From NCBI RefSeq assembly GCF_020166105.1, contig NZ_JAIUJY010000002.1, positions 682,001 through 746,000 on the forward strand: a stretch of DNA of 64,000 nucleotides. Reading direction: 5' to 3'. This document shows positions 28,737 to 37,502 of this stretch, piece by piece. A model generated the notes under the pieces. The model searched no databases. It worked only from the letters and a program-made list of their open reading frames with translations, and was not told where the DNA came from. This DNA is from Blastococcus sp. LR1 (GTDB lineage Bacteria; Actinomycetota; Actinomycetes; Mycobacteriales; Geodermatophilaceae). Position 1 is the first letter of the stretch; every line of letters begins with the position of its first letter. The position numbers and the translations under genes were made by a program.

Positions 28737-29643
28737 ACTGGACGTCGCTGATCGCGGTGAAGTCCCGGACCGCCCCGTCGTTGCCGGTCTGCAGGATCCG
28801 CAGGACCACCTCGGTCGTCAGGAACTGCTCGGGGAGCTTGCTGCTGATCAGAGACGGCTGCGGCGAGGCGATCCGCTGCACGTGTGAATCCTCGCTGACG
28901 AACGTCCACTCCACCGCGGTCACGGTCCGGTTCTCCGCGAAGCGCTGGGTGCCGTCGGTCGGATCGACCTTGGCGTAGCCGGGCACGAGGGCCACGGAGG
29001 TGAAGGTCACCGGGCTGCTGAACGTGTAGGTGAGCTGCGCGCCGACGGCTGAGCCGGGGCAGCGCCATCCGGTCGAAGGGTTCCCGTCCAGGGTGAGCGC
29101 CGGCTCGTAGGTGATCGGCGCGCCGGCGGCGTCCACGCCGGACGGGGCCTGGCAGGTGGCGGTCACCGACATCGGCTTCTGCACCTCGAGGGGGCCCTGG
29201 GGCCCGAACGACGAGCTCGACAGCGTCTCGTCAGCCGACCTCGTCGGCGACGCGCCGGCCTCGGCCGACTCCTCGGCGGCCTCGGTCTTCTTGGCCGGCG
29301 CAGCCCCGAACCCGCTCGAGTCGTTCCCGGTGGAGGACGAGGCGGCGGGCTCGGCGGACACCTCGCTGACGACGACGTAGCCGCCGGCGGCCACCGCGAG
29401 GGCGGCCGCGAGACCGAGCGCCCAGAACCCCGCGCCGCGCCGCTTCTCCGGCTCCTCGTCGTACATGTCCTCCCAGCGGTCCGGCTGCAGAGCGGGTTCG
29501 GCGGCCCAGTGCGAGCTCACCGGGGTCGGCGGCAGCGGCGCGGGGACAGCCGGGTGCGTGGGCGGCGCCGGTTGCTTGGGCGCCGCAGCGGCAGCGGCCC
29601 ACGGCGCGGGAGTTGCTCCGCGGCGGTTCTGGTCGTCGGTCAT
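28708..29643 (-). CDS. Membrane-anchored NADase-type glycan-binding (discoidin-like) protein, second copy
   Basis: A 311-residue paralogue of 23461-24342 with the same architecture: a Pro/Ala-rich cytoplasmic N-terminus, a helix at about 72-93 (GFWALGLAAALAVAAGGYVVV), a Ser/Glu linker, and an ectodomain with ITYEPALTLDGNPSTGWRCPG, VALVPGYAKVDPTDGTQRF, NRTVTAVEWTF and AVRDFTAISDVQFTGY. The shared GYAKVDP.DGT.RF.ENRT core is very strong. Binding of a wall or host-type glycan is inferred from the domain; no enzyme part is present. Confidence 0.8.
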   Translation of the reverse strand: MTDDQNRRGATPAPWAAAAAAPKQPAPPTHPAVPAPLPPTPVSSHWAAEPALQPDRWEDMYDEEPEKRRGAGFWALGLAAALAVAAGGYVVVSEVSAEPAASSSTGNDSSGFGAAPAKKTEAAEESAEAGASPTRSADETLSSSSFGPQGPLEVQKPMSVTATCQAPSGVDAAGAPITYEPALTLDGNPSTGWRCPGSAVGAQLTYTFSSPVTFTSVALVPGYAKVDPTDGTQRFAENRTVTAVEWTFVSEDSHVQRIASPQPSLISSKLPEQFLTTEVVLRILQTGNDGAVRDFTAISDVQFTGYVTKTE

Positions 29644-29749
29644 CGGTTCCTCCGTGCGCAGACGGCCGTGGACGACCGTGGGAACTGGGAAAGGGAGCGG
29701 GGAGAGCGAGCAGAGGCCGGCACCCGGGAAGGGGTGCCGGCCTCAGGGA

Positions 29750-32071
29750 TCAGTACGCCTGGACCGTGACCTGGAAGGTCACCGGCTCGTCGTCGCCGGA
29801 GGAGTAGTACCAGGAGGCGTACTCCTCCAACTCGAGCGTGTAGAGGCCGGACCCGGAGGCGGCGGAGTAGACGAGCGCATTCGAGTACGACGACCCGCCG
29901 GAGGAGTCGGAGTACCCGCCGTCGATGTCCTCCAGCAGGGCGGCGAAGCTCTTGTTCCCGTTGCTGGACACCGAGATCCGCGCCTCGCTGCCGGACGGGA
30001 CGAACACCCTCAGCGACTCGGTCCCGTCGCCGGAGACCACGGTCACCGAGTCGCCGACCGTCAGGATGTCGCCGCTCAGGTCCTCGATGTCCACCGAGTT
30101 CTGCGCCCCGATGGTCAGCAGGTGGGTGCCGCTCTCCTCGGGCACGAACGCGCGGGTCCGCACCTCCTCGCCGCTCGGGGTGGTGACCAGCACCTGGTCG
30201 CCGTCCGGAGCGTCGAAGACGATCGGCTGGCCCGCCGTCGCCTCGAAGCTCAGCACGCGGCCACCGCAGGCGTCGTCGTCCTGCGGCGTGATGCTCGTGG
30301 GCACCGAAACCTGCTCGACCGTCGACGTCGTCGCGGCGAGGCTGAAGGGAGCCGAGTTGCCGCTCACCACCAGCACGCGGTACCGGCCGCCGTCGGTCGC
30401 GACGGCGGCGCTCCCCCCGGTCGGGCGGCCGTCCGGGCCGTAGATCACGCCGTAGACGTCATCGCGGTCGAGGCAGGGCGCGAAGACCGAGCCGGCCGGC
30501 ACGTCCATCTCGTAGAGCGCGGGGCGCTCCCAGCCGGCGACCGCGCCGTCGACCGAGGCGCCGTCGGCCAGGGTGCCGTCGACGCCACCGAACTGCGGAA
30601 CGCCCAGCAGCGAGGCGACCGCGTCCGCGTCCATGCCGGCAACGCCGTCCCGGACCTCGTTGACGGCGGTGGCGACCGGGGCCAGGTACCAGCGCCCGTC
30701 GACCTCCTCGGTCAGGACCGTGGCGGCCTCGAAGCGGCCGGCCAGGTCCGCGCCCAGGCCCATCTCGTCGAACGCCTCGTCGAGGCAGCCGCCGTCGGTG
30801 TCGCCGGCGTCGTTCCAGCTCACGCAGTTCTTGTCGAGCGACCAGAAGATGCTGTCGCCGTCGTCGTCGTACACGTTGCCCGACGCCGACCGCACCGTCA
30901 CCGGCACGCGGTCGTCGATCTCGTCGCCCTCCACGAGGTCCAGGGAGACGAACTCGATGCTGCCCTCGGACTGCAGCTCGGCCAGCGCGCCCTCGCGGTG
31001 CAGCGCCGTCGTGACGGCGTCGCGGTAGTGGTAGAGCGCCGAGGCCTCGTCCGGGCTCAGCATGTTCAGCAGCTTGTCGACGTCGTAGTCGGCGACGGCG
31101 TCCGCCGCCTGGCGAACGGCGTCCGCACCGGAGTCGGCGCCGGTGCCCTCAAGGTCCAGCTCCTTCGAGAAGTCCGCCTGGGGCAGGCCCTCGGCCGTCC
31201 GCCACGCCTCGAGCAGCGTGTACTGCGGGCTGACGTACCAGTTGCCGTCGCGCTGGACGGTCATGATGCGCAGCGGCGAGCCCGGGGAGGACTCCTGCGT
31301 GATCTCGACCAGGTCGGCCGAGCCCTCGGTCGCCGTCCGGGCGTCACCGTCCTGCTGGATGCGCAGCGCGCCCTGCAGCTGGTCGGGGTCGAGCGTCCAG
31401 GAGACGGTGCCGCCGGTGATCGTGACGGCGGCGACGTCGTCCCCCAGTTCCTCGGTGGTCACCTGCACGCCGTCGAGCTTCAGGTCGAAGCCCTGCATGG
31501 GCTTGTCCTTCGCGATGACGCCGGTGCTCACGGCCTTGGCCTCGACGTCCTGGTAGAGCTCCACCAGCGGGCCGACCTCGTTGGGGGGCAGCAGGCTCAG
31601 CGCGGTCACCGCGTCCTCCGCACCGGCGGCGGCGGAGAGCTCCAGGACGGCGGCCTGCGGGGAGTCAGCGCCGCCGCCCGGTCCGGTGAGCTGGTCGTAG
31701 ACGAAGTAGCCCACGGTGCCGAGGACGCCGACCGCGGCGACGCCGCCGATCGCGGTGACCAGGCGGCGACGGCTGCGCGGGGCGGCGGCCGGCTGCTCGG
31801 TCGGCAGCACGAGGGTGGGCTGCACAGCAGTGGGCTGCTCGGCGGTCGGCTGCACGGCGGTCGGCTGCACGGCGGTCGGCTGCACGGCGGTCGGCTGCAC
31901 GGCGGTCGGCTGCACGGCCGCCGGCTCGGGGGCCGGGGTGGGGGTCGGCGGCGCGGGCACCGCGGCCGGCTCGGCGGCACCAGTGACGTCGGCCGCGACC
32001 GGGGCGCCGCACCCTTCGCAGAACCGGGCGCCCTCCCGCAGGGACGTGCCGCAGCTGGGGCAGAACTTCAT
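29750..32071 (-). CDS. Large zinc-ribbon, single-TM protein with long extracellular region
   Basis: A 773-residue protein from ATG 32071 (MKFCPSCGTSLREGARFCEGCG). An N-terminal zinc ribbon is followed by a Pro-Thr linker with seven five-residue repeats (VQPTA type, about 53-87), one helix at about 104-125 (LVTAIGGVAAVGVLGTVGYFV), and roughly 640 extracellular residues. The outer part contains two related segments with AVTALSLLPPNEVGPLVELYQD and DYDVDKLLNMLSPDEASALYHY, NTF2-like or tandem-fold in flavour, then beta-rich repeats near the C-terminus (GTHLLTIG, ASGSGLYTLELEEY) resembling pre-peptidase-type domains. It is coupled to the upstream gene by an ATGA overlap. Function is unknown. Confidence 0.8.
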   Translation of the reverse strand: MKFCPSCGTSLREGARFCEGCGAPVAADVTGAAEPAAVPAPPTPTPAPEPAAVQPTAVQPTAVQPTAVQPTAVQPTAEQPTAVQPTLVLPTEQPAAAPRSRRRLVTAIGGVAAVGVLGTVGYFVYDQLTGPGGGADSPQAAVLELSAAAGAEDAVTALSLLPPNEVGPLVELYQDVEAKAVSTGVIAKDKPMQGFDLKLDGVQVTTEELGDDVAAVTITGGTVSWTLDPDQLQGALRIQQDGDARTATEGSADLVEITQESSPGSPLRIMTVQRDGNWYVSPQYTLLEAWRTAEGLPQADFSKELDLEGTGADSGADAVRQAADAVADYDVDKLLNMLSPDEASALYHYRDAVTTALHREGALAELQSEGSIEFVSLDLVEGDEIDDRVPVTVRSASGNVYDDDGDSIFWSLDKNCVSWNDAGDTDGGCLDEAFDEMGLGADLAGRFEAATVLTEEVDGRWYLAPVATAVNEVRDGVAGMDADAVASLLGVPQFGGVDGTLADGASVDGAVAGWERPALYEMDVPAGSVFAPCLDRDDVYGVIYGPDGRPTGGSAAVATDGGRYRVLVVSGNSAPFSLAATTSTVEQVSVPTSITPQDDDACGGRVLSFEATAGQPIVFDAPDGDQVLVTTPSGEEVRTRAFVPEESGTHLLTIGAQNSVDIEDLSGDILTVGDSVTVVSGDGTESLRVFVPSGSEARISVSSNGNKSFAALLEDIDGGYSDSSGGSSYSNALVYSAASGSGLYTLELEEYASWYYSSGDDEPVTFQVTVQAY
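31816..31921. repeat. 15-bp coding tandem repeat (VQPTA linker)
   Basis: Seven 15-base units with the plus-strand core GGCTGCACGGCGGTC, in frame in the zinc-ribbon protein, encode a Pro-Thr-rich linker between the ribbon and the membrane helix. The central units are identical at DNA level, so copy number may vary by slippage. There are no spacers, so it is not a CRISPR array. Confidence 0.9.
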
Positions 32072-32517
32072 GACTGAGCTCCTGGGGATGCGGCGCCCGT
32101 GCGCCGCCTGCTCGAGAAGGATCGGAAGGGGGCCGGGAACGTCAGCAGGGCGACACCGCCGGCCAGGGCGAGCAGAGGACCGAAGAGGGCGACGTCGAGC
32201 CCGGTCAGGTGCAGGGCGACCAGGACCGCGACGACGTCGAGGAGGATCAGCGCGCCGAGTGCCCGCACCGCCACCACCGCCGGACGGCGGGGCAGCAGGA
32301 TCGAGACGCACAGCGCGAGAGCCGCCGCGAGGGGCACGGCGAGCCAGAGGTGGGCGAGCCCGGCGAGGAACGGCTCGTCCACCGCCTCGTCGAGAGCGAG
32401 ACCGAGGGACGCGGTCTCCCAGCCGCTGCGCGTGGCCGCGGCCGTGCTGCTCCACGGCAGCACGGTCGCGACCAGCGTCAGGACAGCGGAGACCAGGCAG
32501 CCGACCTGGCGACGCAC
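32068..32517 (-). CDS. Small polytopic membrane protein
   Basis: About 149 residues from GTG 32517 (RRQVGCLVSAVLTLVATVLPW), or 170 from ATG 32580, which would overlap the upstream gene by 50 bases. Four hydrophobic segments are visible (about 6-22, 50-71, 81-99 and 104-122) and the tail is basic and serine-rich. Its stop overlaps the start of the large zinc-ribbon gene. It resembles the small membrane proteins that accompany zinc-ribbon proteins but I cannot name a family. Confidence 0.65.
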   Translation of the reverse strand: MRRQVGCLVSAVLTLVATVLPWSSTAAATRSGWETASLGLALDEAVDEPFLAGLAHLWLAVPLAAALALCVSILLPRRPAVVAVRALGALILLDVVAVLVALHLTGLDVALFGPLLALAGGVALLTFPAPFRSFSSRRRTGAASPGAQS

Positions 32518-32530
32518 GGGTACGCGGAGG

Positions 32531-34081
32531 TCAGGCGACCGGCGGCGCGACCGGCTGGGCAGCCGGCTGGGCCGCGGCACCGAACCGGCTGCGCACCCAG
32601 ACCACGAAACCGGTGGGCAGCTTGGCCGCCACGGCCGGCGCGACGAGCCCGGCCACGATCCCCCAGATCCCCAGGACGACCGCGGCGAAGAGCGGGTTGA
32701 ACATCAGCGAGCTCTCCACGCCGCCGTCGCCGTATCCGGTCACGCCGGCGTTGCCGTCGATGCCGACGCGCAGCAGCAGCGTGGCCACGAAGGCGACCAC
32801 GGCCAGGCCACCGGCGAACCGGAGCCCTTCGCGGCGGGCGTCCTCGATGGTGTTCTGCCGGACCGCGAGGGCGGCGGCGACCATGACGACGGTGGCCAGC
32901 AGCGCGACCGGAGCCAGCCAGAACCAGCCGCTCGCGTCGGTGAAGGTGAACAGGTCCACGCCGGCAGCGGCGGCGGGCAGCTCGTCGGCCAGCTCGCCGC
33001 GCACGGCGCCGTCCACGTTGAGCGGGACACCGGCCGACAGCAGGACGCTCAGCAGGGCTCCGTTGCCGGCGGCGAGCACCACGGCACCGATCTGGACCAT
33101 CGGCTCGTCACCCTCGACGAGCCCGTAGATCAGGCCGGCGACGACGGCGAGCAGGCCGACGGCGAAGACCGCGACAGCGCCGAGCAGCGGTACACGCGCC
33201 ACATCCAGCAGCGCACCGAACCGGCCGGGGAGCGTGCTGGTGCGGGCGAACAGCCAGGTGATGCCCAGGGCGGCCACGGCGAAGAGCAGGGCGCCGAACA
33301 GCGTGGAGGCGACGCCGACACCGAGCTGGCCGGACAGGTCGAACACGCCGGAGCTGTCCGAGTCGTACCGCGTCAGCAGCGAGATCGGCAGGAAGGAAGC
33401 GGTGAACACCAGCGCGGTGCGCAGCCCCTGCAGCAGGGAGTCGGTCGGAGACTGACCCGGGTTGCTGCGCAGCTGCTTGCCGAAGAGCCAGCCGAGCAGG
33501 CCGACGCCCACCAGGGTGACGGTGAGCGGGAGCGCGCCGACGCTCACCGAGCCGGCGGCGAAGCTGGCGTCGGCCTCCGCGAAGGCGTCGCCGCCGACGG
33601 CGAGGGAGGCACCGGCGAGGACCAGTGCGAGCGTCTCGCGGAAGCCCACCCCGCCCTCGGTGACCAGGAGGACGCCGAGCAGCGAGACGGCGAGCATCGC
33701 GCCCACGGCGATGCCGGCGGTCTTGGCGGCGCCGCCCCAGTCGCCGTTGAGGAGGGCGTCGACGAAGCTGCGGCCGGACTGACGGGGAGCGGACGGCGCG
33801 CCGGCGGCGGCACCCCAGGGGGCGGCGGCGGGCTGCGGCGTCGGCTGCTGGGGGAGCTCGGCGGTGGGCGCTGCCTGCGGAACCGGCGGCGGCGCGTACT
33901 GCGCGGCAGCGGGCTGCACCGCGATGGCGGGCTGCGTCGCGGTCGGCGCCGTGGCCGGCATCGCGGTCGGCGCCGTCGTCGGCGTTGCGGTCGGCGTTGC
34001 CAGCGCGGCGCCACAGCCGGCGCAGAATGCCGCGCCCGGCGAGCGCTGGGCGCCACAGTTACTGCAGAAGGACCCGGACAT
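32531..34081 (-). CDS. Zinc-ribbon multi-pass membrane protein, second copy
   Basis: A 516-residue paralogue of 24449-25861. The N-terminal ribbon CSNCGAQRSPGAAFCAGCGA is followed by a Pro/Ala/Thr-rich linker of about 90 residues and then about ten helices. It shares SSVDVDLF-like and NGWLWLAPV/SGWFWLAPV segments, the RQDTVEDARRE/RQNTIEDARRE loop and the FNPFLAA/FNPLFAA end with its partner. The ribbon is cytoplasmic by the positive-inside pattern. It is likely first in the run with 32068-32517 and 29750-32071. Function is unknown. Confidence 0.78.
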   Translation of the reverse strand: MSGSFCSNCGAQRSPGAAFCAGCGAALATPTATPTTAPTAMPATAPTATQPAIAVQPAAAQYAPPPVPQAAPTAELPQQPTPQPAAAPWGAAAGAPSAPRQSGRSFVDALLNGDWGGAAKTAGIAVGAMLAVSLLGVLLVTEGGVGFRETLALVLAGASLAVGGDAFAEADASFAAGSVSVGALPLTVTLVGVGLLGWLFGKQLRSNPGQSPTDSLLQGLRTALVFTASFLPISLLTRYDSDSSGVFDLSGQLGVGVASTLFGALLFAVAALGITWLFARTSTLPGRFGALLDVARVPLLGAVAVFAVGLLAVVAGLIYGLVEGDEPMVQIGAVVLAAGNGALLSVLLSAGVPLNVDGAVRGELADELPAAAAGVDLFTFTDASGWFWLAPVALLATVVMVAAALAVRQNTIEDARREGLRFAGGLAVVAFVATLLLRVGIDGNAGVTGYGDGGVESSLMFNPLFAAVVLGIWGIVAGLVAPAVAAKLPTGFVVWVRSRFGAAAQPAAQPVAPPVA

Positions 34082-34270
34082 GACTTCCTCTTCTGATCTG
34101 CCTCCCGTGCGCGCGGATCGACGCAGCGGGCCGAGGTGTGGGATATCGGCAGGTCAGAAGGGGGATACGAGTCGGAACTGCCTCGACTTCCTCCCAAGAG
34201 GGGAGATGGGCGGAATCACGCCCCCGCTGTCACGCCCGTCACAGAGACGCCGGTCCCGGCCACGACAGTC

Positions 34271-34310
34271 GTGTGCACACATGTGCCGCTTACGGCGCAT
34301 CTGCGCACAC
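34271..34310. promoter_or_regulatory. Imperfect 16-bp inverted repeat upstream of the AbiEi-like gene
   Basis: Arms at 34271-34286 and 34295-34310 match at 13 of 16 positions. The left arm includes the 10-base palindrome GTGTGCACAC. The left-hand motif TGTGCACACATGTGCCGCTT recurs with 16 of 20 identities at 35290-35309, on the other side of the gene. AbiEi-type antitoxins are known to autoregulate by binding inverted repeats, so an operator is a reasonable guess. Confidence 0.45.
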
Positions 34311-34378
34311 CGTCGGTCGTCATCCACAGGTCGACTCTGCGGAGCCCGCTGTGGCGTCGAGTGCCGCAGTGTCCCTCC

Positions 34379-35299
34379 GTGGCGTTCGACGTACCTGCGG
34401 CGGTGGGGCCGGATGGCTGGGTGACGGTTCCGGAGCTGCTGAAACGGGTGAGCCGACGCACGATCGCCCGCTGGGTCTCCGACGGCCGGCTGATCCAGGT
34501 GCGGCCGGGCGTGGTGGCGCTGCCGTCCACCGCCGGACACTGGCGTACCCGCGTGGCCGCGGCTCTGCATGACCGGAAGGCGGTCGCCAGCGACGCCACC
34601 GCACTGGCGCTGTGGGAACTCCTCCCACACCCACCCGGGCCGGTGCACGTCACGGTCGAGCCGGGCAGAAGCGGCCGCGGCTCCGCCGGCGTCGTGGTGC
34701 ACCGGGCTCCCGGCACCTTCGCCGACCACCGGCGAGTGGACGGTCTCGCCCTCACGTCCGTCGAGCGCTCGATCGTCGACGCGTGGGGCCGACCCCGCGG
34801 CGTCCCCCGCTCCGACGTGCGTGCCGCCGCGATCGCCGCCGTCCGCACTCGGCGGTGCCGCCCGCAGGACCTGGCTGCGGAGCTGGCCACCCAGCCACGG
34901 CTGCCGGGCCGCGTCGAGCTCTCCCGGCTCATCTCACTGCTCGCCGACGGATGTCGGAGCGAGCTGGAGATCTGGGGCTGTCTCGAGGTGCTCCGGGCAC
35001 CGGGCATGCCGCCGTTCGTCCAGCAGCGGCAGGTCGCCGTCGCAGGCCGGACGTTCCTCCTCGACGCCGCCTACGACGACATCCTGCTGGCGGTCGAGAT
35101 GGACGGCGCGGCCTGGCACGGCTCGCGCGCGCAGCGGGAGCGCGACATCAGCCGGGATGCCCTGCTCGCCACGGTCGGCTGGCAGACCCTGCGCTTCGGC
35201 TTCGCCCGGATGACCCGATCGCCCGAGGCGTGCCGACGCGAGATCCTCGCCGTCTACACCACGCGTCAGCGGCTCTTCTCCAGCAACCGTGTGCGCTGA
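34379..35299 (+). CDS. AbiEi-like antitoxin domain with DUF559 (Vsr-like nuclease fold) protein
   Basis: About 306 residues from GTG 34379; longer readings from 34136 look non-coding. The N-terminus (PDGWVTVPELLKRVSRRTIARWVSDGRLIQVRPGVVAL) is the winged-helix pattern of type IV antitoxin AbiEi proteins. The C-terminus (FLLDAAYDDILLAVEMDGAAWHGSRAQRERDISRD, then GWQTLRFGFARMT) is the DUF559 region, which has a Vsr/PD-(D/E)xK-like layout with E-x-D. No AbiEii nucleotidyltransferase toxin is adjacent, so it is a solitary member. The role could be DNA binding or cleavage; this is inference. It is flanked by two related inverted repeats. Confidence 0.75.
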   Translation: MAFDVPAAVGPDGWVTVPELLKRVSRRTIARWVSDGRLIQVRPGVVALPSTAGHWRTRVAAALHDRKAVASDATALALWELLPHPPGPVHVTVEPGRSGRGSAGVVVHRAPGTFADHRRVDGLALTSVERSIVDAWGRPRGVPRSDVRAAAIAAVRTRRCRPQDLAAELATQPRLPGRVELSRLISLLADGCRSELEIWGCLEVLRAPGMPPFVQQRQVAVAGRTFLLDAAYDDILLAVEMDGAAWHGSRAQRERDISRDALLATVGWQTLRFGFARMTRSPEACRREILAVYTTRQRLFSSNRVR

Positions 35300-35338
35300 T
35301 GTGCCGCTTCACATCGCGGAAGGGCACATCAGCGCACA
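35290..35338. terminator. Perfect 16-bp inverted repeat between convergent genes
   Basis: Arms TGTGCGCTGATGTGCC (35290-35305) and its exact reverse complement (35323-35338) enclose a 17-base loop. The left arm contains the stop codon of the AbiEi-like gene, and the end of the formate dehydrogenase operon is 24 bases away. There is no T-run, as is common in actinobacteria. A bidirectional terminator is likely. Confidence 0.65.
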
Positions 35339-35361
35339 ACCGCGCGCGGCGGCGGAACCGC

Positions 35362-36405
35362 TCAGCGGGTGACGGTGGAGGCGTGCTCGTTGGTGCCGGC
35401 GGCGAGCCGCTCGCGCTGCGGGAGAACGACGTACTTCGGGTCCTTGGTGCTGGCGATGCCGGCCTCGAAGACGCCGAAGCGGGTGAGCAGCGAACCGGCC
35501 GCGAGAAGCGTTCCTGACGCAATGGCGCCCACCCGGGTGCGCCCGGCGATCGCGGCCAACCCGGCGCCCGCGGCGGTCGTCGTCTTCGCTGCCTGCATCA
35601 GCTTGCCGGGGCGTCCCTCGTGGAACGGCTCGCTCAGGATGCCGTGGTCGGTCTCGACCTTGTGCATCACGGCCAGCTCGATCGCCGCGCCCGTGATCGC
35701 CATCTTCCGGGCCGGTCCGGCCTCGTCGACCGGCACGAAGATCATCGAGATGCCGCCACCGGCAGCCATCGCCGAGCCGCCGAAGACGAACGGCAGCTGC
35801 TTGTAGGCCGCGTGCCACGACGGCACGGCGGTGTTGGCCAGCAGCACGCCGGTGTAGGTGGCCAGCGGCCCGCCGAAGATGGCGGACACGATGCCCCCGA
35901 AGCGCTCGAGCCGCGGGAACCAGCCGAGAAGCTCCACCGCCGCCGTCGCCCCGGCCGCCGCGCTGAACGGCGACAGGATGTAGGTGCCGACCGACAGCGG
36001 CGACGTCAACTTGAACACCCGCAGCATGTGCAGGAACCGCTCGGGCCGGCCGAGGTCGTGCACCAGGGCGACCACCGAGAGCAGCGACCCGATCGCCGCG
36101 GTCATCCGGCCCACGCGGGTCAGCTTCGGCCGGTCGGTGAAGTCGGCGACCGCCGCCAGGATCGACGACGAACCCGCAGCACCGCCGAGGAACAGGTAGA
36201 GCGGCACGTCCGGCGACTTCCACACCGGCGTCTTGACGATCTGCCGGCCGTAGTACGAGGTGAACTCGACGTCGTCGACCATCGCGACCTCGCCGCGGTT
36301 GCGGCCGCCGCCGCGCTTGCGCCGCTTGCCGCTCTTGCGCTGCGTCGCCGGGCCGCTGTCGGCCTGGCGCCACCCCGCACCGGGGCTGGTGATCCCGCCG
36401 GTCAT
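35362..36405 (-). CDS. NrfD/PsrC-type membrane subunit of formate dehydrogenase
   Basis: A 347-residue polytopic subunit that exchanges electrons with menaquinone. The region from about 55 on has eight or so helices, with VPLYLFLGGAAGSSSILAAV at the first and VHDLGRPERFLHMLRVFKLTSPLSVGTYIL typical of NrfD-family quinone-site loops. The first 45 residues are hydrophilic and basic. ATG 36405 follows the stop of the Fe-S subunit by one base. It takes the place of the cytochrome b subunit FdnI of E. coli FDH-N. Confidence 0.9.
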   Translation of the reverse strand: MTGGITSPGAGWRQADSGPATQRKSGKRRKRGGGRNRGEVAMVDDVEFTSYYGRQIVKTPVWKSPDVPLYLFLGGAAGSSSILAAVADFTDRPKLTRVGRMTAAIGSLLSVVALVHDLGRPERFLHMLRVFKLTSPLSVGTYILSPFSAAAGATAAVELLGWFPRLERFGGIVSAIFGGPLATYTGVLLANTAVPSWHAAYKQLPFVFGGSAMAAGGGISMIFVPVDEAGPARKMAITGAAIELAVMHKVETDHGILSEPFHEGRPGKLMQAAKTTTAAGAGLAAIAGRTRVGAIASGTLLAAGSLLTRFGVFEAGIASTKDPKYVVLPQRERLAAGTNEHASTVTR

Positions 36406-36406
36406 G

Positions 36407-37477
36407 TCAGCGCCTCCGCGAGCCGAGGACGGCCGAGACCGCGACCCCGATCATCATCGCCGCAGCCGTGCCGGCCGCCTTCCACATCGCCGGGAGGTCC
36501 CGGGTCGTGACGATCGGGTCCGGCGGCAGGCCGTAGACCTCCGGCTCGTCGAGGAGCAGGAAGAACGCCCCGTCGCCGCCGACGCCGTCGTTCTCGTCGC
36601 GCCCGTACAGCCGCGCCGTCTCCACGCCCTGCGACTTCAGCGTCGCCAGCCGGGCGTCGGCGCGCTCCTGGAGCTCGTCGAGGTCGCCGAACTGGATCGA
36701 CTGCGTCGGGCACGCGGTGGCGCACGCCGGCTGCAGCCCGTCGGTCAGCCGGTCGTAGCACATCGTGCACTTGAAGACCCGGCCGTCGTCCTTGCGCTGG
36801 TCGATGACGCCGTAGGGGCACGCCGCCACGCAGTAGCCGCAGCCGTTGCAGATGTCCTGCTGCACCACGACGGTGCCGAACTCGCTGCGGAACAGCGCGC
36901 CGGTCGGGCAGACGTCGAGGCAGCCGGCGTGCGTGCAGTGCTTGCAGACGTCGGAGCTCATCAGCCAGCGGATCTGCTTGTCCGCGCCGGTCTGGCCGGT
37001 CTGCGGGTCGAACTCGCTGAGCGCCTCGATGTTGAGCACGCTGGCCTGCGCCTTGGCGGTGCTGTCCAGGTCGCCGCTGTCGGGCGCCGGGATGCCGTGC
37101 TCGTGCGGCCGGTCGTCGCCGGGCCGCCCGAAGGTCGGCATCGGCAGGTCGACGGCGCGGGACTGCTCGATGAACGCCACGTGCCGCCACGAGTTGGCGC
37201 CCAGCTGCCCGGTGTTGTCGTACGACATCCCCGACAGGCCCAGGGCGTCCCGCTCACCGTGCGAGTCGTCCATCGGGAGCGTGTTCCACTCCTTGCAGGC
37301 CACCTCGCAGGCCTTGCAGCCGATGCAGACCGAGGTGTCGGTGAAGAAGCCGACCCGCTTCGGGTGGTCGGGCTCGTACCCGGCCTCCTCCGCGACGTCG
37401 GGCAAGGGCCCGAACAGCCGGTTCTTGACGTCGCGCAGGCCACCGAGGCCCGGACTGGCGGAACTGACCGAGGTCAC
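36407..37477 (-). CDS. Formate dehydrogenase iron-sulfur (beta) subunit
   Basis: A 356-residue ferredoxin-like subunit passing electrons from the molybdopterin subunit to the membrane subunit. Four cysteine clusters are visible: CIGCKACEVACKEWN, CKHCTHAGCLDVCPTGAL, CNGCGYCVAACPYG, and CTMCYDRLTDGLQPACATACP, enough for four [4Fe-4S] centres. A C-terminal helix (AAGTAAAMMIGVAVSAVLG) anchors it as in FdnH. It is 25 bases downstream of the alpha gene. Confidence 0.94.
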   Translation of the reverse strand: MTSVSSASPGLGGLRDVKNRLFGPLPDVAEEAGYEPDHPKRVGFFTDTSVCIGCKACEVACKEWNTLPMDDSHGERDALGLSGMSYDNTGQLGANSWRHVAFIEQSRAVDLPMPTFGRPGDDRPHEHGIPAPDSGDLDSTAKAQASVLNIEALSEFDPQTGQTGADKQIRWLMSSDVCKHCTHAGCLDVCPTGALFRSEFGTVVVQQDICNGCGYCVAACPYGVIDQRKDDGRVFKCTMCYDRLTDGLQPACATACPTQSIQFGDLDELQERADARLATLKSQGVETARLYGRDENDGVGGDGAFFLLLDEPEVYGLPPDPIVTTRDLPAMWKAAGTAAAMMIGVAVSAVLGSRRR

Positions 37478-37502
37478 GCGGCGGCCCTCCTCTTCGTGTG
37501 CG

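Noticed and set aside
31816-31921. Possible CRISPR array
   Set aside because: The 15-base units are contiguous without spacers and encode an in-frame VQPTA linker.
29465-32077. 870-codon plus-strand open frame opposite the zinc-ribbon protein
   Set aside because: Low-complexity translation complementary to a protein with a clear zinc ribbon and membrane helix.
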